Shown in pieces: positions 5,126 through 11,581 of a stretch of DNA of 11,581 nt (position 1 is its first letter; the number at the start of each line of letters is the position of its first letter). The stretch is from NCBI GenBank assembly GCA_937967875.1, contig CALBTQ010000111.1:1-11581 (forward strand), given 5' to 3'. The translations under genes and the position numbers were made by a program. Source of the stretch: an uncultured Pseudomonadota bacterium (GTDB lineage Bacteria; Lernaellota; Lernaellaia; Lernaellales; Lernaellaceae). Below the pieces are notes generated by a model. It worked only from the letters and a program-made list of their open reading frames with translations. It did no database searches and was not told the origin of the DNA.

Positions 5126-5500
5126 AAGACACGTTGCAAAATCATGTCAACGGAATCGCTGCTTTGGTTTTTTGAAATCTTCTATATGTAAGCGAAAGAA
5201 TCTGTCGTTACTGTTGGTTAGGGAAAGGCTTCCGAAACGGTGGCGACAAGATTATTATAAAAATAATATGTGCCGCGAGCGAGGGCTGAGCGCGAATAAA
5301 ACTAATGTTTCATACACCTTGTGTCGATGCATGCGGTTGATTAAACTGATAAATATGCAGTATTTTTCGGTTGGTAAGGAGATTTGACACAAAGGAGTTT
5401 CGAGAGCGAATTATCGCCAACGAGATTAAAACCTTTGAAATATTCGATAGTTGACTGAAAATCATTAACCTTCCCAGTTGCCGACGCTTATGGGGGAGGC

Positions 5501-8500
5501 ATGCTGAAAAAAAACAAGACCGACGAATTGTTGCGACGGGAATTGCAGGAAGCGCGGGAGCGAATCGCCAGGTTGGAGCGAATCGAACAGAATACGGCGA
5601 CGATTTTCAATATGTCGCTGGATTTGATCTGCATCACCGAATTCAACACCGACAAACTGCTGACCATCAATCCGGCCTTTCAGAACGCCCTCGGTTTTTC
5701 CGAAATGGACATGCTCGACCGGTCGATCCTGGAATTCGTACATCCCGACGATCTGCCGAAAACCCGCAAAATCGTCGAGGAGCAGCTTCATACCGGCAAG
5801 AACATTGCGCATTTTGAAATTCGCATACGCACCGCCCAAGGCAATTATCGCCTGTTGAATTGGATGGTTCGTCCGATTCCGGCCAAGGGAATCAACCTGG
5901 CCATGGCTCGCGACGTTACCGAACAAAAGCAGGCGGAAAAATCGTTGCAGGAAAGCGAGGAATGGCACCGCACGCTGATCGAGACCATGCCGGACCCGGT
6001 CATCGTCTACGATTTGCAGGGCAATCTAATGTCGTTGAGCCGGCAGGCTTTGAAGATGTACGGGGTGAAATCGTTCGAGGACTTTTATCGGGCCAATAAG
6101 AACATCGGCGACTTGTTGGTGGAGGAGGACCGCGCGAAGGCCTTCGCCAATTTCGCCTTCACGTTGGAAACGGGATATTCGCAAAACACGCAGTACCGCA
6201 TCCGCTTGCAGAACGGCGGCATAGCGATGATCGAAGCACATTCATCGTTGTTGCGTTACGCTAACGGATCGCCGCGCGGTTTCATCACCGTGATCCGCGA
6301 CATCACCGATCGTCACCGGGCCCAAGAGGCCGTCCGGCGCAGCGAAGAGCGGCTGACGCTGGCGATGTCGGCGGTTAACGACGCGGTGTGGGATTGGAAT
6401 TTCGCGACCGGCGACGTGTACTTCAGCCCGTTGTATTTCACCATGATCGGCTATGAGCCCAATGAGGTTTTCCCTTCGTATGAAACATGGCTGAACCTGC
6501 TGCATCCGGAGGATCGGGAGCGGGCTGAACAGGCGTTGAACGATTATATCCAACAGCGCAGCCCGCAGTTTCGGGTCGATTTTCGCATGCGGACCAAGGA
6601 TGGCGATTGGAAGTGGATACTGGCCCGCGGACAGATCGTCGAGCGCGCCGCGGACGGTAAGCCGGTGCGGATGATCGGCACGCACACCGACATTAACGAA
6701 CGCAAACTGATGGAAGACGCGTTGCGCGAACGCGAGGAAACGTTCCGGGCGCTGACCGAAAACAGCGTCGATACGATCATCCGCTTCGACGCGGATTGCC
6801 GTGTGCTTTACGTCAATCCGGTTATCGAAAGCCAGACCGGGATTTCCGCCGAGCAATTCATCGGCAAGACGTTCGCCGAAGCAGGTCTGCCCGCCCATAT
6901 CAGCGAAGAGTTGGAACAGGCGATGCGGCAGGTTTTTCAGGACGGGCGGAATCTACGCAAGGAAATACTGTTGCCGAACGGCCGCTGGATCGACCGGTTG
7001 CTGATGCCGGAATTCGACGCCGCGGGCAACGTACAGGCGGTGATCTCTTCCGCGCGCGACATCACCGACACCAAAGCCTTCAATCGCGAGCTGGAATTGT
7101 CGGAGCAAAAGTATCGCAGCATCATCGAATCCTCGCCGATGGGCATTCACATGTATCGGCTGGAGGAGGACGGCCGCCTGATTTTCTCCGGCGCCAATTC
7201 AGCCGCAAACCGGATTCTGGGCGTCGATCATGCCGCGTTCATCGGCAAGACGATCGAGGAAGCGTTTCCCCCGTTGGCGCAGACCGAAGTGCCCGGCCGT
7301 TACCGGGAGATCGCCCGCGATGGCGGACATTGGGTCAATTCACAGATCAATTACAAAGACGAGCGTATTCACGGCGCATACGAAGTTTATGCGTTCCAGG
7401 CGTCGCCGGGGCGCGTCACGATCACCTTCCTGGATGTGACCGAGCGGCTGCGGGGGCAGGAAAAGCTGCGCGAGAGCGAGGCGAAATTCCGCGGCATGGC
7501 CGAAAGCCTGCTCGATGCGTTGTTCATCACCGACGAGAAGGGCGTGATCGATTACATCTCGCCCGCCGCGAAACTCGTTTTCGGTTACGAACCGGAGGAA
7601 ATGATCGGGACGTCCTTCACCGACCATTTGATGGCCGATCAAATCCCGACCGCCATGAAGTCGTTCAAACAGATCGTCAAGTCCGGCAAACGCGTGGTCA
7701 GCGAGCAGTATCTGATGAAGCGCAAGGGCGGTATATCTTTTCCGGGCGAAGTGACGGCCTCGATCGTCACCAAGGACAACAAGATCACCGGCACCCTGGG
7801 ATTGATTCGCGACGTTACCGAGCGGCGGCAGGCGGAAGAGGCCATGCGCCGCACACAGTTCGCCATGGACCACGCCAAAGACAGCATTTTATGGGTCGGC
7901 AACGCGGGCAATATCGTGTACGCGAACCATTCGGCCTGCAGCTCGCTGGGCTACACGCGCGACGAATTGTTGGCGTTGAAAGTGTTCGACATCGACCCGG
8001 ATTTTAAAGCCGAGCTGTGGGAAGAACATCAACGGCAGATGCGCGAAAAAGGATTCTTGAGCTTCGAATCGCGGCATGTCCGCAAAGACGGCACGGTCTT
8101 TCCCGTCGAAGTGAACACCAACTATTTCAGTTTCGACGATCAATTTTTCGCCATCGCCTTCGACCGCAACATTTCCGACCGCAAACGCGTCGAGGCGGTA
8201 TTGCGCGAAAGCGAAAAACGCTTTCGGTTGCTGGTGCAAAACTCCAGCGACATCTTCGAATTGTTGGACGAATCCGGGAATATCACCTATGTCAGCGATC
8301 AGGTCACGAAAATCCTCGGCTATCGGGCCGAGGAGATCAACGACACCAATGCCTTTATCGGCGTTCATCCGGACGATTTGCCCCACGCGATGGAGGTCTT
8401 CAACGAAGGGCTGGGGCAGCCGGGTGCGGTCAAGAAAGTGGAATACCGTTACAAGCATAAAAACGGGGATTGGGTGCACCTGGAAGCGATCGGCTGCAAT

Positions 8501-9769
8501 CTGTTGCACGACCCGGCCGTGCGGGGAGTCGTGCTGAACATCCGCGACATGACCGAGCGGATTCAAGCCGAACAGGAACAACGCAAACTGCAGGATAAAC
8601 TGCAGCAAGCGATGAAGATGGAAGCGGTGGGTCGTCTGGCCGGCGGCGTGGCGCACGACTTCAACAACCTGCTGACGGGCATCAGCGGCAATCTGCAATT
8701 GGCGTTGCTGGATCTGAAGAAAAACGATCCGCTGACCGAAACGCTGGAGGAAATCCGCAAGGCGGCCGACAGTGCGACCATGTTGACGAGTCAGTTGCTC
8801 GCCTTTTCACGCAAGCAGATCATCGAGCCCAAGATGCTGAATCTCAACGAACTGATCGAGGCGATGCACAAAATGCTGGTGCGGTTGATCGGCGAGGACG
8901 TCGAACTGCAGACGCTGGCGGACAAAGACCTGGGCGTGGTGAAAATCGATCAGGGGCAGTTCGAGCAGATCCTGGTGAACCTGGCGGTCAACGCGCGCGA
9001 TGCGATGCCCGACGGCGGCAAGCTGATTATCGAAACGGCCAACGTGGAGTTGAGCGAGGAGTATTGCCGCCTGCGCTCCTATTCGAAACCGGGCGCGTAC
9101 GTGATGCTGGCGGTCAGCGACACGGGCGCGGGCATGAGCGAAGAGGTCAAAGCCCATCTGTTCGAGCCGTTTTTCACTACCAAGGAAAAGGGCAAGGGCA
9201 CCGGTCTGGGTTTGGCGACGATCTACGGCGCGGTCAAGCAGGCCGGCGGCAACATCGAGGTGTATTCGGAAGAAGGCAAGGGGACAACCTTCAAGGTCTA
9301 CCTGCCGCGCGTCGAGGAAAAGGCCGAAAAACCGGTGTTGCTCAGTCGGACGACGGAGATGCCGGGCGGCAAGGAAACGATCCTGCTGGTCGAGGACGAG
9401 GAAATCGTGCGCCACCTGGCGATCAAGGTGCTCAAGCGCCTCGGCTACCAGGTGTTGCATGCCGACAGCGGCGGCGACGCGTTGGCGCTCGCCGAGCAAT
9501 ACCGCGAGCCGATTCACCTGCTGCTGACCGACGTGGTCATGCCGGTAATGAACGGACGGCAACTGGCCGAGCGCATGCTGAAAATTCATCCGGAAGCCAA
9601 GGTGCTGTTCACCTCGGGTTACACGGAAAACATCATCGTCCACCACGGAGTGATCGACGAAGGCGTGCGGTTCATCAGCAAGCCCTATTCGCCCGGCGAT
9701 CTGGCGAAGATTATCCGCCGCACCCTCGACGGCGCGACCGGGCCGATGACGCCCAGGAGCAGTGATTAG
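5501..9769 (+). CDS. Multi-PAS hybrid sensor histidine kinase with C-terminal receiver (CckA-like core)
   Basis: A 1422-residue protein without signal peptide or membrane helices, so a soluble cytoplasmic sensor. After a short coiled coil (8-30) come eight PAS-type domains, each closed by a (R)D-(V/I/M)-(T/S)-(E/D) linker: about 28-142, 150-272, 280-400, 409-525, 534-650, 660-776, 783-896 and 905-1022. HisKA follows with GRLAGGVAHDFNNLLTGISGN, phospho-acceptor H1052; HATPase_c has the N box (N1164, NARDAMPDGG), G1 (D1207, SDTGAGM), F (FEPFFTTK, 1221-1228) and G2 (GKGTGLGL, 1231-1238). The receiver (1291-1410) has E1298-D1299, phospho-acceptor D1344, T1371 and K1394. All catalytic residues are present. 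HisKA and receiver (FTSGYTEN) resemble CckA, but there is no DNA-binding output, so an external Hpt protein or response regulator is needed; none is adjacent. Ligands are unknown. ATG 5501 follows GGGGGAGG (5492-5499) with very short spacing; the next Met is residue 38, inside PAS1. Confidence 0.93.
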   Translation: MLKKNKTDELLRRELQEARERIARLERIEQNTATIFNMSLDLICITEFNTDKLLTINPAFQNALGFSEMDMLDRSILEFVHPDDLPKTRKIVEEQLHTGKNIAHFEIRIRTAQGNYRLLNWMVRPIPAKGINLAMARDVTEQKQAEKSLQESEEWHRTLIETMPDPVIVYDLQGNLMSLSRQALKMYGVKSFEDFYRANKNIGDLLVEEDRAKAFANFAFTLETGYSQNTQYRIRLQNGGIAMIEAHSSLLRYANGSPRGFITVIRDITDRHRAQEAVRRSEERLTLAMSAVNDAVWDWNFATGDVYFSPLYFTMIGYEPNEVFPSYETWLNLLHPEDRERAEQALNDYIQQRSPQFRVDFRMRTKDGDWKWILARGQIVERAADGKPVRMIGTHTDINERKLMEDALREREETFRALTENSVDTIIRFDADCRVLYVNPVIESQTGISAEQFIGKTFAEAGLPAHISEELEQAMRQVFQDGRNLRKEILLPNGRWIDRLLMPEFDAAGNVQAVISSARDITDTKAFNRELELSEQKYRSIIESSPMGIHMYRLEEDGRLIFSGANSAANRILGVDHAAFIGKTIEEAFPPLAQTEVPGRYREIARDGGHWVNSQINYKDERIHGAYEVYAFQASPGRVTITFLDVTERLRGQEKLRESEAKFRGMAESLLDALFITDEKGVIDYISPAAKLVFGYEPEEMIGTSFTDHLMADQIPTAMKSFKQIVKSGKRVVSEQYLMKRKGGISFPGEVTASIVTKDNKITGTLGLIRDVTERRQAEEAMRRTQFAMDHAKDSILWVGNAGNIVYANHSACSSLGYTRDELLALKVFDIDPDFKAELWEEHQRQMREKGFLSFESRHVRKDGTVFPVEVNTNYFSFDDQFFAIAFDRNISDRKRVEAVLRESEKRFRLLVQNSSDIFELLDESGNITYVSDQVTKILGYRAEEINDTNAFIGVHPDDLPHAMEVFNEGLGQPGAVKKVEYRYKHKNGDWVHLEAIGCNLLHDPAVRGVVLNIRDMTERIQAEQEQRKLQDKLQQAMKMEAVGRLAGGVAHDFNNLLTGISGNLQLALLDLKKNDPLTETLEEIRKAADSATMLTSQLLAFSRKQIIEPKMLNLNELIEAMHKMLVRLIGEDVELQTLADKDLGVVKIDQGQFEQILVNLAVNARDAMPDGGKLIIETANVELSEEYCRLRSYSKPGAYVMLAVSDTGAGMSEEVKAHLFEPFFTTKEKGKGTGLGLATIYGAVKQAGGNIEVYSEEGKGTTFKVYLPRVEEKAEKPVLLSRTTEMPGGKETILLVEDEEIVRHLAIKVLKRLGYQVLHADSGGDALALAEQYREPIHLLLTDVVMPVMNGRQLAERMLKIHPEAKVLFTSGYTENIIVHHGVIDEGVRFISKPYSPGDLAKIIRRTLDGATGPMTPRSSD

Positions 9770-9770
9770 C

Positions 9771-9799
9771 GGGACAAACTGGACACATTGGGACACCAG
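9771..9799 (+). repeat. GGGACA triplet (right copy), directly after the kinase stop
   Basis: GGGACA (9771-9776), TGGACA (9780-9785) and GGGACA (9790-9795) repeat the 4940-4975 module in the same orientation, starting two bases after the kinase TAG. The middle unit has lost one base and one match. No inverted TGTCCC follows. The next bases, CCAGGAATAATTTCTG (9796-9811), match 13 of 16 with the palindrome at 4788-4803. Confidence 0.65.
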
Positions 9800-9809
9800 G
9801 AATAATTTC

Positions 9810-9833
9810 TGCCCCCCTTCATTTCCAGGGGCA
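9810..9833 (+). terminator. Weak terminator-like hairpin after the kinase
   Basis: TGCCCC (9810-9815) and GGGGCA (9828-9833) can pair as a 6-bp GC stem over a 12-base loop; an alternative is CCCCT (9814-9818) with AGGGG (9827-9831). Only TTTCTGAG follows, not a strong T-tract. It is the best terminator candidate between the convergent-free kinase and glucosidase genes, but weak. Confidence 0.3.
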
Positions 9834-9864
9834 TTTCTGAGGGATTCGCTTTTGGCGATGAAAA

Positions 9865-9893
9865 TTGACTCGGGTTCGTGAATCAAGTACGGT
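9865..9893 (+). promoter_or_regulatory. Candidate sigma-70 promoter of the GH13 gene
   Basis: TTGACT (9865-9870, 5 of 6 to consensus) and TACGGT (9888-9893, 3 of 6, with the most conserved T, A and final T kept) are exactly 17 bases apart. Transcription would start near 9900, about 45 bases before the ATG at 9945. The good -35 with ideal spacing supports it; the -10 is weak, which would suit an activated or moderate promoter. Confidence 0.4.
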
Positions 9894-9917
9894 GCCTCGA
9901 CAGGACAGACGGCACCG
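9890..9917. promoter_or_regulatory. 7-bp inverted repeat over the presumed start of GH13 transcription
   Basis: CGGTGCC (9890-9896) and GGCACCG (9911-9917) are exact reverse complements with 14 bases between. The left arm overlaps the candidate -10 box. It may be an operator for a dimeric repressor or a 5' leader hairpin; the sequence does not decide, and no regulator gene is in view. Confidence 0.35.
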
Positions 9918-9944
9918 ATGCGACAACGAACGAAGAGTTGATCA

Positions 9945-11581
9945 ATGAGCGAGAGCAAACCGACCCCCTCCGCGCCGTGGTGGCAACGCGGCATCGTCTA
10001 CCAGATTTACGTACGCAGCTTCGCCGACGCCAACGGCGACGGCATCGGCGATTTGCCGGGCATCTGCGACCATCTGGATTATCTCAACGACGGCACGCCC
10101 GCTTCGCTGGGCGTCGACGCGATCTGGCTGACGCCCTTTTACCAAAGCCCGAACCGCGACTTCGGCTACGACGTGTCCGATTACCGGCAGGTGCATCCGG
10201 AACACGGGACGATGGCCGATTTCGATCGGTTGCTGACCGAGGCGCACCGGCGCGGCATCCGGATCATCAACGACTTCGTGCCCAACCATACGTCGGACGA
10301 ACACCCGTGGTTCGTCGAATCGCGCGCGAGCCGCGACAATCCCAAACGCGACTGGTACATCTGGCGCGACGGCAAAGGCGGTCGCGAGCCCAACAACTGG
10401 CAGGCGGCGCCGGGCGGCAAGGCGTGGGAGTTCGATGCGCAGACCGGCCAGTACTTCTACCACGCGTTCTTCGATTTTCAGCCCGACCTGAACTGGCGCA
10501 ATCCGGAAGTGAAGCGCGCGGTGCTCGACGACATCCGCTTCTGGTTGGACAAGGGCGTCGACGGCTTCCGGCTCGATCTGATCAACTACCTGCTGGAGGA
10601 CGAGAGCTTCCGCGACAATCCGCGCCTGCTGGCCGGTTGGTACATGGGCAAGCTGCAAGACACGACCTACACGCGCGACCTGAACGAAACGCACGCGGTG
10701 CTCAAAGAGTTCCGCCGTCTCACCGACGAATTCCGGGATCGGATGATGGTCGGGGAGATCGTGTCGTTCCCCTGGCAGCAGTCGCCGGCGGCTTCCTACA
10801 CCAACCGCGAGGAGTTGCACCTGGCGTTCAACATGGAGTTTCTCGCCGTGGCGCGCTTCCGGGCCGACGCGTTCCGGCGGGTGGTCGACCGTTTCGAGGA
10901 GCGCTGTCCGGCGGACGGTTGGCCGGCCTACGTGCTGTCGAACCACGACGTGCCGCGCCACGCCGGACGGCTGGGCGTGTACGCGATTTACGGGCACCGG
11001 CCCTACGCGATGGACCGGGCGAAAATCAGCGCCGCGATGCTGCTTACGTTGCGCGGCACGCCGTTCATGTACTACGGCGAGGAACTGGCGATGACCAACC
11101 GCTGGTGGCCGCTTAAGGACGTGAAAGATCCGCTGGGGCGCAAGGTCTGGCCGCTGTATCAGGGCCGCGACGCCTGCCGCACGCGGCTGCTGTGGACGGC
11201 CGAACCGGGTGCAGGATTCTCCGCCGGCAAGCCGTGGCTGGCGGTGGATCCGCAGGCCGGACAGTTGTGCGTGGCGACGGCGTCGCGCGATCCGGAATCG
11301 GTGCTGAGCTTCTACCGGCGGCTGATCTGGCTGCGGCGCAACACGCCCGCGCTGCAAACCGGCGACTACGAGCCGATCGGCGCGCCGCGTCCGGATGTTT
11401 ACCTGTACCGCCGCCGCGACGAAACGCAGTCGATCGTCGTGGCGCTCAACTTCACCGGCCGTACGGCGCAACTGCCGACCGACGTGGGCGGCGCGGTGTT
11501 GCTCAGCTCGTCGCCCGCGCGCAACGAAGCGGCGAAGAACGTCACCCTCGCGCCCTACGAGGCGCTGCTGCTGGCGGAGTA
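9945..11581 (+). CDS. GH13 alpha-glucosidase / oligo-1,6-glucosidase-type enzyme
   Basis: A 545-residue cytoplasmic glycoside hydrolase (no signal peptide) that would release glucose from short alpha-glucosides; the frame runs to the window edge, where TA (11580-11581) after GAG is most likely the first two bases of the stop codon. GH13 motifs: YQIYVRSF (19-26), calcium-loop-like NGDGIGDLPGI (30-40), GYDVSDY (74-80), region I DFVPNH (110-115), QPDLNWRNPEV (179-189) typical of the oligo-1,6-glucosidase/alpha-glucosidase group, region II GFRLD with nucleophile D211, region III VGE with acid/base E271, region IV NHD with D335. A domain B segment and DPLGRKVWPLYQGRDACRT (395-413) also fit that group, as does the length of about 550. 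Substrate linkage (maltose, isomaltose, trehalose or sucrose) cannot be fixed. ATG 9945 has a weak AAGAG (9933-9937) site upstream; codon pattern is open with no frameshift. Confidence 0.88.
   Translation, partial: MSESKPTPSAPWWQRGIVYQIYVRSFADANGDGIGDLPGICDHLDYLNDGTPASLGVDAIWLTPFYQSPNRDFGYDVSDYRQVHPEHGTMADFDRLLTEAHRRGIRIINDFVPNHTSDEHPWFVESRASRDNPKRDWYIWRDGKGGREPNNWQAAPGGKAWEFDAQTGQYFYHAFFDFQPDLNWRNPEVKRAVLDDIRFWLDKGVDGFRLDLINYLLEDESFRDNPRLLAGWYMGKLQDTTYTRDLNETHAVLKEFRRLTDEFRDRMMVGEIVSFPWQQSPAASYTNREELHLAFNMEFLAVARFRADAFRRVVDRFEERCPADGWPAYVLSNHDVPRHAGRLGVYAIYGHRPYAMDRAKISAAMLLTLRGTPFMYYGEELAMTNRWWPLKDVKDPLGRKVWPLYQGRDACRTRLLWTAEPGAGFSAGKPWLAVDPQAGQLCVATASRDPESVLSFYRRLIWLRRNTPALQTGDYEPIGAPRPDVYLYRRRDETQSIVVALNFTGRTAQLPTDVGGAVLLSSSPARNEAAKNVTLAPYEALLLAE

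Larger units (their letters stand above)
4785..5500. other. Gene-free, AT-richer intergenic region with multiple repeats
   Basis: 716 bases without a convincing gene between the Spy-like gene and the kinase. The left half (4788-5125) holds the repeats and hairpins listed separately. The right half (about 5126-5490) is clearly richer in A and T than its surroundings, with runs such as GATTATTATAAAAATAATATG (split as an ATTATT/AATAAT inverted pair at 5251-5256 and 5262-5267). Small open frames here lack a good start site or family resemblance. TTGACA (5384-5389) and TTGACT (5451-5456) are present but neither has a believable -10 box at the right distance, so the kinase promoter is not identified. 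A long leader or small RNA is possible but unsupported. Confidence 0.6.

Noticed and set aside
5172..5387. 71-residue + strand open frame from a TTG
   Set aside because: No ribosome binding site, poor start, Lys/Arg-rich sequence without family resemblance, and codon use unlike the neighbouring genes.
5384..5456. Sigma-70 promoters for the kinase at TTGACA (5384) and TTGACT (5451)
   Set aside because: At 16-18 base spacing the -10 positions read CGAATT-like and CCAGTT-like, with too little match to TATAAT.
8807..9994. 395-residue - strand open frame opposite the kinase core and receiver
   Set aside because: The + strand encodes an intact HisKA/HATPase/receiver; the reverse frame is compositional shadow.
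9942..11471. 509-residue open frame on the - strand opposite the GH13 gene
   Set aside because: The + strand frame carries all GH13 catalytic motifs; the reverse translation is Arg/Val/His-rich without recognisable domains.

Overview
The window looks like one end of a GC-rich, Gram-negative bacterial contig, probably from a metagenome or draft assembly. Gram-negative is inferred from an ECF sigma/anti-sigma pair sitting next to a secreted Spy/CpxP-like periplasmic protein. The gene set, the long stacked-PAS hybrid kinase and the dispersed repeats would suit a deltaproteobacterium-like lineage, but there is no rRNA or other marker and the taxon is a guess. The first 45 bases are not genomic: they are an Illumina index/read-2 adapter, so the contig really begins at base 46.

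Layout, all genes on the + strand. (1) 46-873: the 3' part of a flavin reductase-family gene, then a small NTF2/SnoaL-like protein. (2) 889-2900: a candidate promoter and a leader with unusual palindromes, followed by two purine-synthesis genes, purN (GAR transformylase) and a stand-alone AICAR transformylase (the C-terminal half of PurH without the IMP cyclohydrolase domain). Both enzymes use 10-formyl-tetrahydrofolate. (3) 2905-4784: an envelope-stress type operon with an ECF sigma factor, a zinc-finger membrane anti-sigma factor overlapping it by 4 bases, and a secreted Spy/CpxP-like protein. (4) 4785-5500: a 716-base, visibly AT-richer gap with no convincing gene but several structured repeats: a 17-bp palindrome, a dRS3-like repeat, a GGGACA triplet with 10-base period, a 10-bp-arm inverted repeat and a bulged hairpin. 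(5) 5501-9769: a 1422-residue soluble hybrid histidine kinase with eight PAS domains, a CckA-like HisKA/HATPase core and a C-terminal receiver. (6) 9770-9944: a second GGGACA triplet starting two bases after the kinase stop, a weak terminator-like hairpin, a candidate promoter and an inverted repeat. (7) 9945-11581: a GH13 alpha-glucosidase-type enzyme, complete except that the last base of its stop codon lies beyond the window.

The best candidate for something unusual is the kinase segment: it lies between two similar GGGACA repeat modules in the same orientation and follows AT-rich DNA, as if it were an inserted unit or a locus bracketed by a dispersed repeat family. Also worth attention are the GTTGA/TCAAC/GTTGA operator-like array in the purN leader, the altered folate-enzyme motif in PurN, and the missing cyclohydrolase domain in PurH. 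Nothing in the window proves a new system; these are leads.
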